DNA from: Kitasatospora kifunensis
Lineage (GTDB): Bacteria > Actinomycetota > Actinomycetes > Streptomycetales > Streptomycetaceae
NCBI RefSeq assembly: GCF_014203855.1
Contig: NZ_JACHJV010000001.1
Location: forward strand, 806,001-870,000
Direction of reading: 5' to 3'
DNA length: 64,000 nucleotides
The stretch's first letter is position 1, and each line of letters starts with the position of its first letter. The position numbers were made by a program, and so were the translations under genes. Positions 44,175 to 53,122 of this stretch are shown here, piece after piece. Under the pieces are notes generated by a model that was not told the origin of the DNA, searched no databases, and worked only from the letters and a program-made list of their open reading frames with translations.

Positions 44175-45934
44175 TGTCGCCCTCCCGCACCCCCTCGCCC
44201 TCGCTCGCGCCCACCGCACTGCCCGAGGCGGACCACGTGGTGGCGCACACCCTGGTCAACTGCCTGCTGCGAGAGGTCTCCGGACCCGAGCACCAGACCG
44301 CGGTGGACGAGGGCCGACTGCTGCTGCGGCTGCCCAGGCGCGGCGTACTGCTGCGGGTGGCCCTGCGCCGCACCTCGCTGCTCGGGGCGCACCGCTTCAC
44401 CGGCCCCGTCCAGCTGGAGGAAGTTGACGGATGGTCAGATCTTGGCTGGCGGAAGCTGGCCGAGCTGGTGCAGGCCGAGCTGACGCTGCGCACCGGGGTC
44501 GCCAACGAGGAGTTCCTGGACCAACTGTCCTCCAGCCACCAGGGTGTGGCGGCCGCGCTGGCCGACCGCCCGGCCGCCGGCGATGACCGGTACCTGGAGT
44601 CCGAGCAGGCGCTGGTCTTCGGCCACCGCTTCCACCCCGCGCCCAAGTCCCGCTCCGCCCGCGGCGCCGACCAGGACACCTGGGCGGCGTACGCGCCAGA
44701 GGCCCGCGCCGCGTTCCCGCTGCGCTACCTGGCGGTGCGCGAACACCTACTGGCCGAAGAGAGCGTGGACCCGGCGGCGAGCGCGCTGCTCGACGGGCTG
44801 CGCGAAGTCCCGGCCGGCTACCGGCTGTTGCCCGCACACCCGTGGCAGTACCAGCTGCTGAGCGAGCACCCGGGGCTGCAGGCCGCACTGGCCAGCGGCG
44901 AGGTGATCGATCTGGGCTGCGGCGGCCCCGAGTTCACCGCGACGGCCTCCGTGCGCACGCTGCACGGCGCCGGCGCGTTCCTGAAGTTCAGCCTGAACGT
45001 GCGAATCACCAACTGCCTGCGCAAGAACGCCGCCTACGAGCTGGCCGGAGCGGTCGCGCTGACCCGGCTGCTGGAGCCGGCGCTGGCCGACCTGGCCGAG
45101 CGGTTCCCGGACGCCGCGATGCTGCGCGAGCCCGCCTACCGCACCCTGGCACTGCCCGGCCCGGACGGCACCGTGGACACCGAACTCTTCGAGGGCTTCG
45201 GCCTGATCGTCCGCGAGGACCTGCCCGCCCGGCTGCACCCGGGCCTGACCCCGCTGATGGCCGGCGCGGTGGCCGACGAATACCCCACCAGCTCGGCCCA
45301 GTTGGCCCAGTTGGTGGGCAGCGCGGACCCGGCCGGGCTGCTCGACTGGTGGGCCCGCTACCTGCGGCTGCTGCTGCCGCCGGTACTGGCCGCCTACTTC
45401 GAACACGGCCTGGTGCTGGAGCCGCACCTGCAGAACGTGCTGATCGCGGTGGACGGCACGGGGCTGCCCGCCCAGGTGCTCTTCCGCGACCTGGAGGGCA
45501 CCAAGCTGGTTCCCGAGCGCAACGCCGCGCTGCTGGCCGAGCTGCCGCCGCAGGTGGCCGGGCCGATGAGCTACGACGCCCAGCGCGGCTGGGACCGGGT
45601 GGTGTACTGCCTGCTGGTCAACCACGTGGCCGAGCTGCTGGCCGTGATCGCCGATCAGGATCCGTCGCTGGAACCGCAGTTGTGGGAGCTGGTGCGCACG
45701 GTCCTGGGCGAGTACGCCGAGCGGCACGGCTGCCCGCCACGGCTGCGCGCCCTGCTGGCGGGCGTGCCGCTGCCGGCCAAGGCCAACCTGCTGACCCGCT
45801 GGCAGCGCAAGGCCGACCGGGAGGCGGGCTACGTGCTGCTGCCCTCGCCACTGGCCGCCTCGGTGCTGGCCCAGGCGGCCTGCCCGCCCGATCCCCGACC
45901 GATAGCCGACGAGCTGGTCAGGAGCGCCCGATGA
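44174..45934 (+). CDS. pvsD: NIS synthetase (IucA/IucC family), PvsD-like
   Basis: The 586-residue second NIS synthetase has the motifs FGHRFHPAPKSRSA (the HPxPKxR site), LLPAHPWQYQ, SVRTLHGAGAFLKFSLNVRI and TNCLR, EPHLQN and FRDLEGTKLV. It resembles the AlcC/AcsD-type group, which acts on citrate. The TGATG overlap with the exporter gene shows coupling. Together with PvsB-like it would build the citryl backbone. Confidence 0.82.
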   Translation: MSPSRTPSPSLAPTALPEADHVVAHTLVNCLLREVSGPEHQTAVDEGRLLLRLPRRGVLLRVALRRTSLLGAHRFTGPVQLEEVDGWSDLGWRKLAELVQAELTLRTGVANEEFLDQLSSSHQGVAAALADRPAAGDDRYLESEQALVFGHRFHPAPKSRSARGADQDTWAAYAPEARAAFPLRYLAVREHLLAEESVDPAASALLDGLREVPAGYRLLPAHPWQYQLLSEHPGLQAALASGEVIDLGCGGPEFTATASVRTLHGAGAFLKFSLNVRITNCLRKNAAYELAGAVALTRLLEPALADLAERFPDAAMLREPAYRTLALPGPDGTVDTELFEGFGLIVREDLPARLHPGLTPLMAGAVADEYPTSSAQLAQLVGSADPAGLLDWWARYLRLLLPPVLAAYFEHGLVLEPHLQNVLIAVDGTGLPAQVLFRDLEGTKLVPERNAALLAELPPQVAGPMSYDAQRGWDRVVYCLLVNHVAELLAVIADQDPSLEPQLWELVRTVLGEYAERHGCPPRLRALLAGVPLPAKANLLTRWQRKADREAGYVLLPSPLAASVLAQAACPPDPRPIADELVRSAR

Positions 45935-47166
45935 GCACCACCGTGACCCTCCCTGCCGCCGTCGCGGCCCAGGCCGGCGAACTGCCCGCCACCGCGCTGC
46001 CCGCCTACCTGTACGACCTGCCGGGCCTTCGCGCGCACGCGGCGGCGATCCGGGCCGCGCTGCCCGAGCGGGTCGAGCTGTACTACGCGGCCAAGGCCAA
46101 CCCCGACCCCGCGCTGCTGGTCGCCCTGCGGGATGCGGTCGACGGCTACGAGGTCTCCTCCGGCGGCGAGTTGGCACATGTACGGGCCGCCGTCCCCGGT
46201 GCGGCGCTGGCCTTCGGCGGCCCGGGCAAGACGCCCGAGGAGCTGGCTGTGGCACTTGGACAAGCCCTCGACACCGGTGTGCACCGCTGGCACGTGGAGA
46301 GCGTGGCCGAGCTGCACCGGCTCGCCGAGGCGACCGGGCACCGCACCGGCGCCGACCGCCTCGACCTGCTGCTGCGCGTCAACCTGCCACTCGACGCCGG
46401 CTCCTTGGACGGCGTGCCGCTCGCCATGGGCGGTCGGCCCACCCCCTTCGGCCTGGACCCGGAGCAGCTGCAGGAGTGCCTGCGCCTGCTGGCCGAGCCG
46501 CGCTGCGCGGGCCTTCGGCTGCGCGGCATCCACGCCCACCTGGCGAGCGGGCTCGACGCGGCGAGCCAACTCGCCGTCGCCGAGCAGCTGGTGGCATGGT
46601 CCGCCGGGCTGGCTCCTCGGCTGCCGGCCGGTCTCGCGGGCGCGATCGAGGAGGTCAACGTCGGCGGCGGCATGGCCGTGGACTACGCCGACCCCACCGC
46701 CCGCTTCGACTGGGTCGCCTACGGCGCCGGCCTGGCACGGCTGTTGGAGCGGTATCCGGGGCTGCGGCTGCGGATCGAGCCGGGCCGGGCGGTGAGCGCC
46801 TACTGCGGCTGGTACCTGACCGAGGTGCTGGAGGTCAAGCGCAGCCACGGCGAGGAGTTCGCCGTGGTCCGCGGCGGCACCCACCACCTGCGCACCCCCG
46901 CCGCCCGTGGGCACTCCCAGCCCTTCGCGGTGCTGCCCGTCGAGGCCTGGCCGCACCCGTGGCCCCGCCCGGCGCTGGCGAGCGGGCTGGTGACCCTGGC
47001 CGGGCAGCTCTGCACGCCCAAGGACGTGCTGGCGCACCGCGCCGCCGTGCCGGCCCTGCGCGCGGGCGACCGGGTGGCCTTCGCGATGGCCGGCGCGTAC
47101 GCCTGGAACATCTCCCACCACGCGTTCCTGATGCACCCGCAGCCGGACTTCCACCTGCTGCGATGA
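45931..47166 (+). CDS. pvsE: PLP-dependent decarboxylase, PvsE-like
   Basis: The 411-residue fold-III PLP enzyme (ornithine/diaminopimelate decarboxylase type) has PLP-lysine K55 in YYAAKANPDP, the GGG glycine loop (EEVNVGGGMAVDY), RIEPGRAVS and the active-site Cys in GQLCTPKDVL. In the vibrioferrin pathway PvsE decarboxylates a serine-citryl intermediate to the ethanolamine. It is the last gene of the run (ATGA overlap), followed by hairpins. Confidence 0.8.
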   Translation: MSTTVTLPAAVAAQAGELPATALPAYLYDLPGLRAHAAAIRAALPERVELYYAAKANPDPALLVALRDAVDGYEVSSGGELAHVRAAVPGAALAFGGPGKTPEELAVALGQALDTGVHRWHVESVAELHRLAEATGHRTGADRLDLLLRVNLPLDAGSLDGVPLAMGGRPTPFGLDPEQLQECLRLLAEPRCAGLRLRGIHAHLASGLDAASQLAVAEQLVAWSAGLAPRLPAGLAGAIEEVNVGGGMAVDYADPTARFDWVAYGAGLARLLERYPGLRLRIEPGRAVSAYCGWYLTEVLEVKRSHGEEFAVVRGGTHHLRTPAARGHSQPFAVLPVEAWPHPWPRPALASGLVTLAGQLCTPKDVLAHRAAVPALRAGDRVAFAMAGAYAWNISHHAFLMHPQPDFHLLR

Positions 47167-47170
47167 GCCT

Positions 47171-47238
47171 CTCCACCCGTGGGTGGAGCAGGGGGTCAAC
47201 CCGCGACCCACCCGGGGGCTGACGCCGGGCAAGCCCCC
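47171..47238 (+). terminator. hairpins after the siderophore operon
   Basis: CTCCACCC-GT-GGGTGGAG (47171-47188) is a perfect palindrome 4 bp after the last stop codon. A second hairpin, GGGGGCT (47214-47220) with AGCCCCC (47232-47238), follows. Together they probably end the nine-gene transcript. Confidence 0.55.
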
Positions 47239-47258
47239 GCCGGGCCAGTCTTGCTGGT

Positions 47259-47780
47259 ATGTCCACCACTGAGTACTGCATCCAAATCGCCCTGATCCTG
47301 CTGGTGCTGCGGCAGCTGCGCGGCGGGAAGCTCGATCTGGCGGGCCTGGTCCTGCCGGTCGTCCTGGTCGGCGTCACCGCCGTCCTCTACCTGCGCCCGT
47401 TCCCCACGGCCGGCGGCGACCTCACCCTGGAGATCGTCCTCGGTGGCCTCGGTGTGCTGCTCGGCACCCTGGCCGGTCTGGCCACCCGGGTCTGGCGTAC
47501 CCGGGAGGGTGTCTTCGCCAAGGCCGGCCTGGCGGCGGCGGTCCTGTGGGTCGGCGGGATCGGCGCCCGGATCGCCTTCGTCCTGTGCAGTGAGCACACC
47601 GGGTTCGGCGACCAGGTGACCCGGTTCAGCATCGACCAGCACATCACCGGCCAGCAGGCCTGGGTCTGCGCGTTCGTGCTGATGGCGCTGGGCGAGGCCG
47701 TCGCCCGCCTGGTGACGATCCGCGTGCGTGCCGTGCTGGCGCGCACCGAGTCCCGCCCGCTCGCCGCCCGCGCCGCCTGA
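47259..47780 (+). CDS. integral membrane protein of unknown function
   Basis: The 173-residue protein has about four hydrophobic segments (CIQIALILLVLRQL, AGLVLPVVLVGVTAVLYL, IVLGGLGVLLGTLAGLA, AWVCAFVLMALGEAVARL) and Arg-rich loops. It looks like a small DUF1453-like membrane protein, but I do not recognise the family with certainty. It lies directly after the siderophore operon terminator and before a strong hairpin, so it is probably monocistronic. Confidence 0.6.
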   Translation: MSTTEYCIQIALILLVLRQLRGGKLDLAGLVLPVVLVGVTAVLYLRPFPTAGGDLTLEIVLGGLGVLLGTLAGLATRVWRTREGVFAKAGLAAAVLWVGGIGARIAFVLCSEHTGFGDQVTRFSIDQHITGQQAWVCAFVLMALGEAVARLVTIRVRAVLARTESRPLAARAA

Positions 47781-47837
47781 CCCGCCCCGCGCCCACGCCT
47801 ACGCCCACGCTCACCACTCGCGCTCGCAACAACCATC

Positions 47838-47887
47838 GCGGTCCGCTGCCGCCGTTCGCCACCGCGAACGGCACCGCAGCGGACCGC
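47838..47887 (+). terminator. strong hairpin terminator
   Basis: GCGGTCCGCTGC (47838-47849) pairs with GCAGCGGACCGC (47876-47887), and GCCGTTCGC (47851-47859) with GCGAACGGC (47864-47872), giving a 21-bp stem with one small bulge and a 4-base loop. Confidence 0.75.
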
Positions 47888-47989
47888 GCGCCGTTGCGGG
47901 CCGTCCCCGTCAGTCGCCCTGCGCAGCTCCCCGGAGGGCCCAGCTCCCCCGAACTCTCAGAAAGCTGCGCATTTCTGCTCACTACTCCA

Positions 47990-48018
47990 TTGAGTGCGCA
48001 GAAACGCACTGCTAGGGT
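47990..48018 (+). promoter_or_regulatory. promoter of the GH31 gene with an operator between -35 and -10
   Basis: TTGAGT (47990-47995) and TAGGGT (48013-48018) are 17 bp apart. In between, AGTGCG (47993-47998) and CGCACT (48005-48010) form a perfect inverted repeat around CAGAAA. A repressor bound there would sit between the two promoter boxes; I infer sugar-responsive control. Confidence 0.6.
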
Positions 48019-48124
48019 CGGCCACGGCCGGTGGACTCCCATGACGCCGTCCCACGCACTGTCATGGCCACGCCACATAGCCCTCCGCACCAGCGCCCAT
48101 CCCTCCACTCCTCTGGACGGCTGT

Positions 48125-50794
48125 ATGCGATCGCGCCGAACTCCCCTGCACCCACCCCTGCGTAGAGCCCGCACCGCCTCCCTGACCGCCGTGCTCGCCG
48201 TGCTCTGCGCCCTGCTCGGCGGCCAGGTCCCCACCTACGCGGCCGCCGGCCCCGGTGGCACCCTCGCGCTGACCGGCTCGCACACCCTGACCTGGCAGAG
48301 CCCGGTCTACGCCCACGGTTCCGTCCCCGACCCCGCGCACTGCCCGAGCCAGGCCCAGGACCCGCAGGGCCTGACCTGCGCCCGCTTCGACCTGACCGTC
48401 GACGTCCCCGCCTCCTACTGGCGGGGCAACCCGGACGGCGGCGTGCCGCTCTCGGTCAAGTGGCCCGACCCGACCTTCGACTTCGACCTCTACGTCTACG
48501 ACAGCGCGGGCCACGAGGTCGCCGAGAGCGCGAGCGGGGCCGACCCCGAGACCACCGTGATCCCGGCCGCCGCGGGCACCTACCACCTCGTGGTGGTGCC
48601 GTACTCGGTGACCAACTCCGCCTTCACGCTGACCGCGAGCATCCCGCAGGCCACCACGGTCGGCGCCGCCGGCTCGCTCAAGCGCGACGGCAACGGCTAC
48701 CTGATCCAGGCCGGCACCGCCCGCGCCCGGGTGGACTTCACCGCCGAGGACGTCTTCCGCCTCCAGCTGGCCCCGGACGGCACCTTCACCGACCCGCCGG
48801 GCAAGGAGATGGTCCCCAACCCGCCGTCGGCCATCGCCGGAACCCGCGAGTTCGACGCCGGCGCCTACTGGGGTATCGCCTCCAAGGACGTGGTGCTGCG
48901 CGCCTACAAGAGCCCGCTGCGCTTCGCCCTCTACAAGTCCGACAACCGCACCGTCGTCTGGCAGGAGACCCGCGGCCTGACCTGGACCCAGGACGCGATG
49001 CAGCAGACACTCGCCCGCGGCCCGCAGGAGCAGTTCTACGGCGCCGGCGAGCAGAACGGCAGCTTCTCGCACCGCGACCAGCAGGTGCACGTGGCCAACA
49101 GCTTCAACTGGAACGAGGGCGGCTACAACAACTCCCAGCCCTTCTACGTCTCCAGCGCCGGCTACGGCGTGTTCCGCAACACCTTCGCCCCGGGCGTCTA
49201 CGACTTCGCCGACCCGGTGACCACCTCCGCCCAGGAGCAGCGCTTCGACGGCTACTTCTTCTACGGCCCGGACCTGAAGAAGATCATCGGCCAGTACACC
49301 GACCTGGTCGGCAAGCCCTTCATGCCCCCGGTCTACGGCCTGGAGCCGGGTGACTCGGACTGCTACCTGCACAACGCCAACCGGGGCGAGCGGCACACCC
49401 TGGACGCGCTCAAGGTCGCCGACGGCTACACCCAGAACCAGACCCCGCTCGGCTGGATGCTGGTCAACGACGGCTACGGCTGCGGGTACGAGGACCTGGG
49501 CCAGACCGGCCAGGGCCTGCGCGACCACAACATGCAGCTGGGCCTGTGGACGTCCACCGGCCTGCCCAACCAGGGCGAGGAGGTGAAGGCGGGCGTGCGG
49601 GTCCGCAAGCTGGACGTCGGCTGGGTCGGCCCCGGCTACCAGTTCGCGCTGGACGGCTGCCAGACGGCCAAGGACGGCATCGAGCAGAACAGCGACGCGC
49701 GCGGCTTCGTCTGGCTGCCGGTCTCCTGGGCGGGCGTGCAGCGCTGCGGCGTGGTCTGGAGCGGTGACCAGACGGGCACCAACGACTACCTGAAGTGGCA
49801 GATCCCCACCTACGCGGGCGCCACCATGTCCGGCATCGCCTACGACACCGGCGACGTCGGCGGCATCTTCGGCAGCGACCCGCAGGTCGAGACCCGCGAC
49901 CTGGAGTGGAAGACCTTCATCCCGACCATCATGACCATGGACGGCTGGGCCACCACCGACAAGCAGCCCTGGCGGTTCGGCGCCCCGTACACCGCGATCA
50001 ACAACCGCTACCTGCAGCTCAAGGAGCGCCTGCTGCCCTACCTCTACACGCTGGCCGCCCAGGCGCACCAGAGCGGCGTGGGCCCGGTGCGCCCGCTGGT
50101 GCTCGACTACCCGAACGACCCGAACACCTGGGGTGACGCGGCCAAGTACGAGTTCCTGTCCGGCGACGACTTCCTGATCGCACCGGTCTACGACGGCTCG
50201 CAGACCCGCAACGGCATCTACCTGCCCAAGGGCACCTGGGTCGACTACTGGTCCGGCAAGACCTACCAGGGGCCGACCACGATCAACGACTACCAGGCGC
50301 CGCTGGACACCCTGCCGCTGTTCGTCAAGGCCGGTTCCGTGGTCCCGATGTGGCCGCAGGGCACGCTCTCCTGGCAGACCCGCGACACCGGCAAGCTCGA
50401 CTACGACATCTACGCCCAGGGTCAGAGCGACTACACCCTCTACGAGGACGACGGCATCACCCGGGCCTACCAGCAGGGCGCCAGCGCCACCCAGCACGTC
50501 ACGGTCCACGCGCTGGGCCAGGGCCACGGGGTGACCACGGTGACGGTCGGCCCGAGCGTCGGCGACTACACCGGCAAGCCGGCGGCGCGCTCGTACGACT
50601 TCACCGTGCACGTGGGCGCCGAGCCCGCGGTGGTGCTGCTGGACGGCCGTCCGCTGGCCCGCTCCGGCGCGGCCGACGGCAGCGGCTGGAGCTACGACGC
50701 GAAGGCGGGCGTGGTGCACGTGACCACACCGCAGGAGTCGACCAGCGGCTCGTTCTCGCTGCTGCTGGCGGGCTCGGGAGGCCTGGCCGGCTGA
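48125..50794 (+). CDS. secreted GH31-family glycosidase/transglycosylase
   Basis: The 889-residue protein has a signal peptide (about 40 residues, ending VPTYA-AAG), a beta-sandwich with a PPC-like pattern (FDFDLYVYDSAGHEVAESAS), a GH31 N-domain, and the GH31 barrel: GLEPGDSDC, the nucleophile aspartate in RKLDVGWVGPGY and acid/base in VVWSGDQTG, then GGIFGSDPQVETRDLEWKTF. A C-terminal beta domain ends with a galactose-binding-like sandwich. It should act on alpha-glucans or alpha-glucosides outside the cell. The nucleophile motif is closer to the isomaltosyltransferase-like than to the common WxDMNE subgroup. ATG at 48125 begins the signal peptide. Confidence 0.85.
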   Translation: MRSRRTPLHPPLRRARTASLTAVLAVLCALLGGQVPTYAAAGPGGTLALTGSHTLTWQSPVYAHGSVPDPAHCPSQAQDPQGLTCARFDLTVDVPASYWRGNPDGGVPLSVKWPDPTFDFDLYVYDSAGHEVAESASGADPETTVIPAAAGTYHLVVVPYSVTNSAFTLTASIPQATTVGAAGSLKRDGNGYLIQAGTARARVDFTAEDVFRLQLAPDGTFTDPPGKEMVPNPPSAIAGTREFDAGAYWGIASKDVVLRAYKSPLRFALYKSDNRTVVWQETRGLTWTQDAMQQTLARGPQEQFYGAGEQNGSFSHRDQQVHVANSFNWNEGGYNNSQPFYVSSAGYGVFRNTFAPGVYDFADPVTTSAQEQRFDGYFFYGPDLKKIIGQYTDLVGKPFMPPVYGLEPGDSDCYLHNANRGERHTLDALKVADGYTQNQTPLGWMLVNDGYGCGYEDLGQTGQGLRDHNMQLGLWTSTGLPNQGEEVKAGVRVRKLDVGWVGPGYQFALDGCQTAKDGIEQNSDARGFVWLPVSWAGVQRCGVVWSGDQTGTNDYLKWQIPTYAGATMSGIAYDTGDVGGIFGSDPQVETRDLEWKTFIPTIMTMDGWATTDKQPWRFGAPYTAINNRYLQLKERLLPYLYTLAAQAHQSGVGPVRPLVLDYPNDPNTWGDAAKYEFLSGDDFLIAPVYDGSQTRNGIYLPKGTWVDYWSGKTYQGPTTINDYQAPLDTLPLFVKAGSVVPMWPQGTLSWQTRDTGKLDYDIYAQGQSDYTLYEDDGITRAYQQGASATQHVTVHALGQGHGVTTVTVGPSVGDYTGKPAARSYDFTVHVGAEPAVVLLDGRPLARSGAADGSGWSYDAKAGVVHVTTPQESTSGSFSLLLAGSGGLAG

Positions 50795-50808
50795 CCAGGG
50801 CCACCGAA

Positions 50809-50848
50809 CGTGCCGCCGGGTGCCACCCCCACGTGGTACCCGGCGGCA
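50809..50848 (+). terminator. hairpin terminator after the GH31 gene
   Basis: GTGCCGCCGGGTGCCAC (50809-50825) pairs with GTGGTACCCGGCGGCAC (50832-50848) over 17 bp with one mismatch, around a 6-base loop, 15 bp after the stop codon. Confidence 0.75.
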
Positions 50849-50940
50849 CCCTGGTATCGATGGGATGATCGGTTTGAGGAACGTCCCAGACCTGGCAGCC
50901 ACACCCGACGCGCCCGCGCCGCCGAGCCGGCAGGAGGACC

Positions 50941-52788
50941 ATGGCCCACCACCAGCCACGCTCCTTCGACCGGTCCGACCGCGCCGACCCAAAGACGCTG
51001 CTCGCCTTCCTGGACGACGAGCAGGCGCGAGCGCTGCTGGGCGCGCTCGCCTCCGAAGGCGCCGACCACCACCGGGAGTTCGACCTCCTGCTCACCGACT
51101 ACCGGCTCGCCCGCCAGATCCTGGACCGGTCCATGGTGGGCATCGCCGTCTTCGACCTGGAGCTGCGCTACCGCTACGTCAACCGGACGCTGGCCGAGAT
51201 CAACGGCGTCCGGGCCGAGGAGCACACCGGGCGCCGGATCTCCGAGGTGATCCCCGGGATCGACGTGAGCGCGGCCGAGAGCGCGCTGCACACGGTGCTG
51301 GCCGACGGCGAGCCGCGCACCCACATCGTCGAGGGCACCACCGCCTCGGGGCCGCCCACCGAGCTGCGCTGGTGGCACAACGCCTACCACCGCCTGGACG
51401 ACCCGGCCGGTGCGCCACTCGGCGTGGTGGCGATGGTGCTGGAGATCACCGAGGACCGCCGGATCCGCCGGGCGCTGAACCGGGCCCGCACCCGGCTGGC
51501 CCTGCTGGACGAGGCGGCCACCCGGATCGGCACTACCCTCGACGTCGAGCAGGCCTCCAAGGAGCTCACCCGGCTGCTGGTGCCGCAACTGGCCGACGTG
51601 GCGCTGGTCGACGTCCTGGAGCCCAGCCGGCACGCCGCCGACCACCCGCCGGAGGGCGGCCTGAGGATGCGGCGACTGGCCCTGAGCAGCACGCCCGCGC
51701 TGGTCGCCACCGGCTCCGCGGTCGGCGGGGCGGGCGCGCTGATCGAGCCCCAGGCGGGCTCGGCGGCCACCCGTTGCGTGCTCGGGCGGACCCCGATCGT
51801 GCTCAACTTCCCCTCGGACGACGAACTGCGCACCCACGCGACCAACGCCGAACGGGTGTCCCACTACCGTCGCCTGGGTCTGCACTCGGCCGTCTACGTC
51901 CCGCTCACCGCGAGCGGGACGGTGATCGGCGTGGTGCTCCTGGCCAGGGGCGGCGCCTCGCCCGGCTTCACCCCGGACGAGGTGGCGCTGATGGTCGAAC
52001 TGGCCAGCCGGGCCGGCTCGGGCATCAGCAACGCCCAGCGCTACTCGCACGAGCACGAGTCCACCCTGGCCCTGCAACGGGCCCTGCTGGCCGAGCCGAT
52101 GCGCCCGCACAGCGACGTGGAGAGCGTGGGCCGCTACCTGCCCGCCGGAGCCAGCGCCGAGGTGGGCGGCGACTGGTACGACACGGTGGCGCTGCCGGGC
52201 GGGCGGACCCTGCTGGTGGTCGGCGATGTGATGGGCCACGGCCTGGACGCGGCCGCCACCATGAGCGAGTACCGCACGCTGGTGCGCGCCCTGGCGCTGC
52301 AGCGCCGCTCGCCGGCCGGGATCCTGCGGGAGGCCGAGCGGATCGTCGGGTCGCTGGAGCAGGAGCGGGTGGCGACCTGCGTGCTGGCCCTGCTCGACCC
52401 GGCCGCCCGCACCTGTACCTTCGCCAGCGCCGGCCACCTACCGCCGCTGCTGCTCGACCCGCGTGGCCCGGCCCGCCTGCTGCGCCCGCCGGTCGCCCCG
52501 CCACTGGGCGCGGGCGTCGGCGGGCACCAGCAGGTCACCGTGCCGTTCGCCGCCAGCGCGACCTTGCTGCTCTACACCGACGGCCTGGTGGAACGCCGCA
52601 ACCGCGACATCGAGCAGTCGCTCGACGCGCTGACGGCGCTCGACTTCGACCCGACCGCACCGCTGGAGCACCTGATCGACACCGCACTGACCGGTCTGGC
52701 CGCCGGGCACGGCGAGGACGACGTGGCCGTCCTGGCCACCCGCCTGGCGGGACCCCCTGCACCACCGCCGGTCTTCAAGTTCTCTTAG
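50941..52788 (+). CDS. PAS-GAF-PP2C (SpoIIE-type) serine phosphatase
   Basis: The 615-residue cytosolic protein has a PAS domain (about residues 50-165: VGIAVFDLELRYRYVNRTLA), a GAF domain (about 185-365) and a C-terminal PP2C/SpoIIE phosphatase with EVGGDWYDTVALPGG, GDVMGHG and HGEDDVAVLATRL. Such proteins dephosphorylate anti-anti-sigma factors in stress signalling, and the PAS and GAF parts sense small signals. No anti-sigma partner adjoins it. ATG at 50941 follows GGAGGACC. Confidence 0.9.
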   Translation: MAHHQPRSFDRSDRADPKTLLAFLDDEQARALLGALASEGADHHREFDLLLTDYRLARQILDRSMVGIAVFDLELRYRYVNRTLAEINGVRAEEHTGRRISEVIPGIDVSAAESALHTVLADGEPRTHIVEGTTASGPPTELRWWHNAYHRLDDPAGAPLGVVAMVLEITEDRRIRRALNRARTRLALLDEAATRIGTTLDVEQASKELTRLLVPQLADVALVDVLEPSRHAADHPPEGGLRMRRLALSSTPALVATGSAVGGAGALIEPQAGSAATRCVLGRTPIVLNFPSDDELRTHATNAERVSHYRRLGLHSAVYVPLTASGTVIGVVLLARGGASPGFTPDEVALMVELASRAGSGISNAQRYSHEHESTLALQRALLAEPMRPHSDVESVGRYLPAGASAEVGGDWYDTVALPGGRTLLVVGDVMGHGLDAAATMSEYRTLVRALALQRRSPAGILREAERIVGSLEQERVATCVLALLDPAARTCTFASAGHLPPLLLDPRGPARLLRPPVAPPLGAGVGGHQQVTVPFAASATLLLYTDGLVERRNRDIEQSLDALTALDFDPTAPLEHLIDTALTGLAAGHGEDDVAVLATRLAGPPAPPPVFKFS

Positions 52789-52812
52789 CTCTTCACCTGG
52801 GTGGGCTGGGGT

Positions 52813-53043
52813 TCACGCCTCGCCGGGGTGCCAGCTCGGCCACTCCCACGGGTGGTCCTGCCAGGCCACCTGCTCGGGATCCTCCAGGTCCGCGCCCGGG
52901 AACAGCCGGGCCGCCTCCGCCCGGAACTCCTGCTGGTCGACCGGCTCCCAGCCGTGGCCCTTGAAGCGGACCAGGCGGTAGCGGCTGTCGCTGCCGAGCG
53001 CGGCCACCTCGATCAGCGGTTCATGACTGCTGTGTGTGTTCAT
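52813..53043 (-). CDS. small conserved hypothetical protein
   Basis: This 76-residue protein is acidic and Trp-rich at its end (QDHPWEWPSWHPGE). The middle (SRYRLVRFKGHGWEPVDQQE) suggests a compact beta fold. I recognise no family and no function. It is convergent with the phosphatase gene (24-bp gap). Confidence 0.5.
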   Translation of the reverse strand: MNTHSSHEPLIEVAALGSDSRYRLVRFKGHGWEPVDQQEFRAEAARLFPGADLEDPEQVAWQDHPWEWPSWHPGEA

Positions 53044-53122
53044 ATCACCAGCGTGCGGCAGCCACCGCGGTTCTTCCTGGTGACGGGTGCCTGCGGGGGA
53101 CGCCCGCCACCAGGGCGCGCGG

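Larger units (their letters stand above)
47781..48124. other. 344-bp gap: terminator and GH31 promoter, no gene
   Basis: This stretch holds the hairpin at 47838-47887 and a promoter with an inverted repeat at 47990-48018. Inverted T/G-rich elements around 47970-48010 also pair partly (TGCGCATTTCTG against CAGAAACGCA). No coding frame with good codon bias is seen between the two genes. Confidence 0.6.

Noticed and set aside
40013..47166. Staphyloferrin, achromobactin or desferrioxamine cluster
   Set aside because: Those lack the ATP-grasp gene in this position or have other accessory genes (SbnA/B, extra NIS genes, lysine decarboxylase plus monooxygenase). The order fits pvsABCDE best.
48062..50992. 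976-codon minus-strand frame opposite the GH31 gene
   Set aside because: Val/Ala/Gly-rich antisense translation with no domain; GH31 motifs are on the plus strand.
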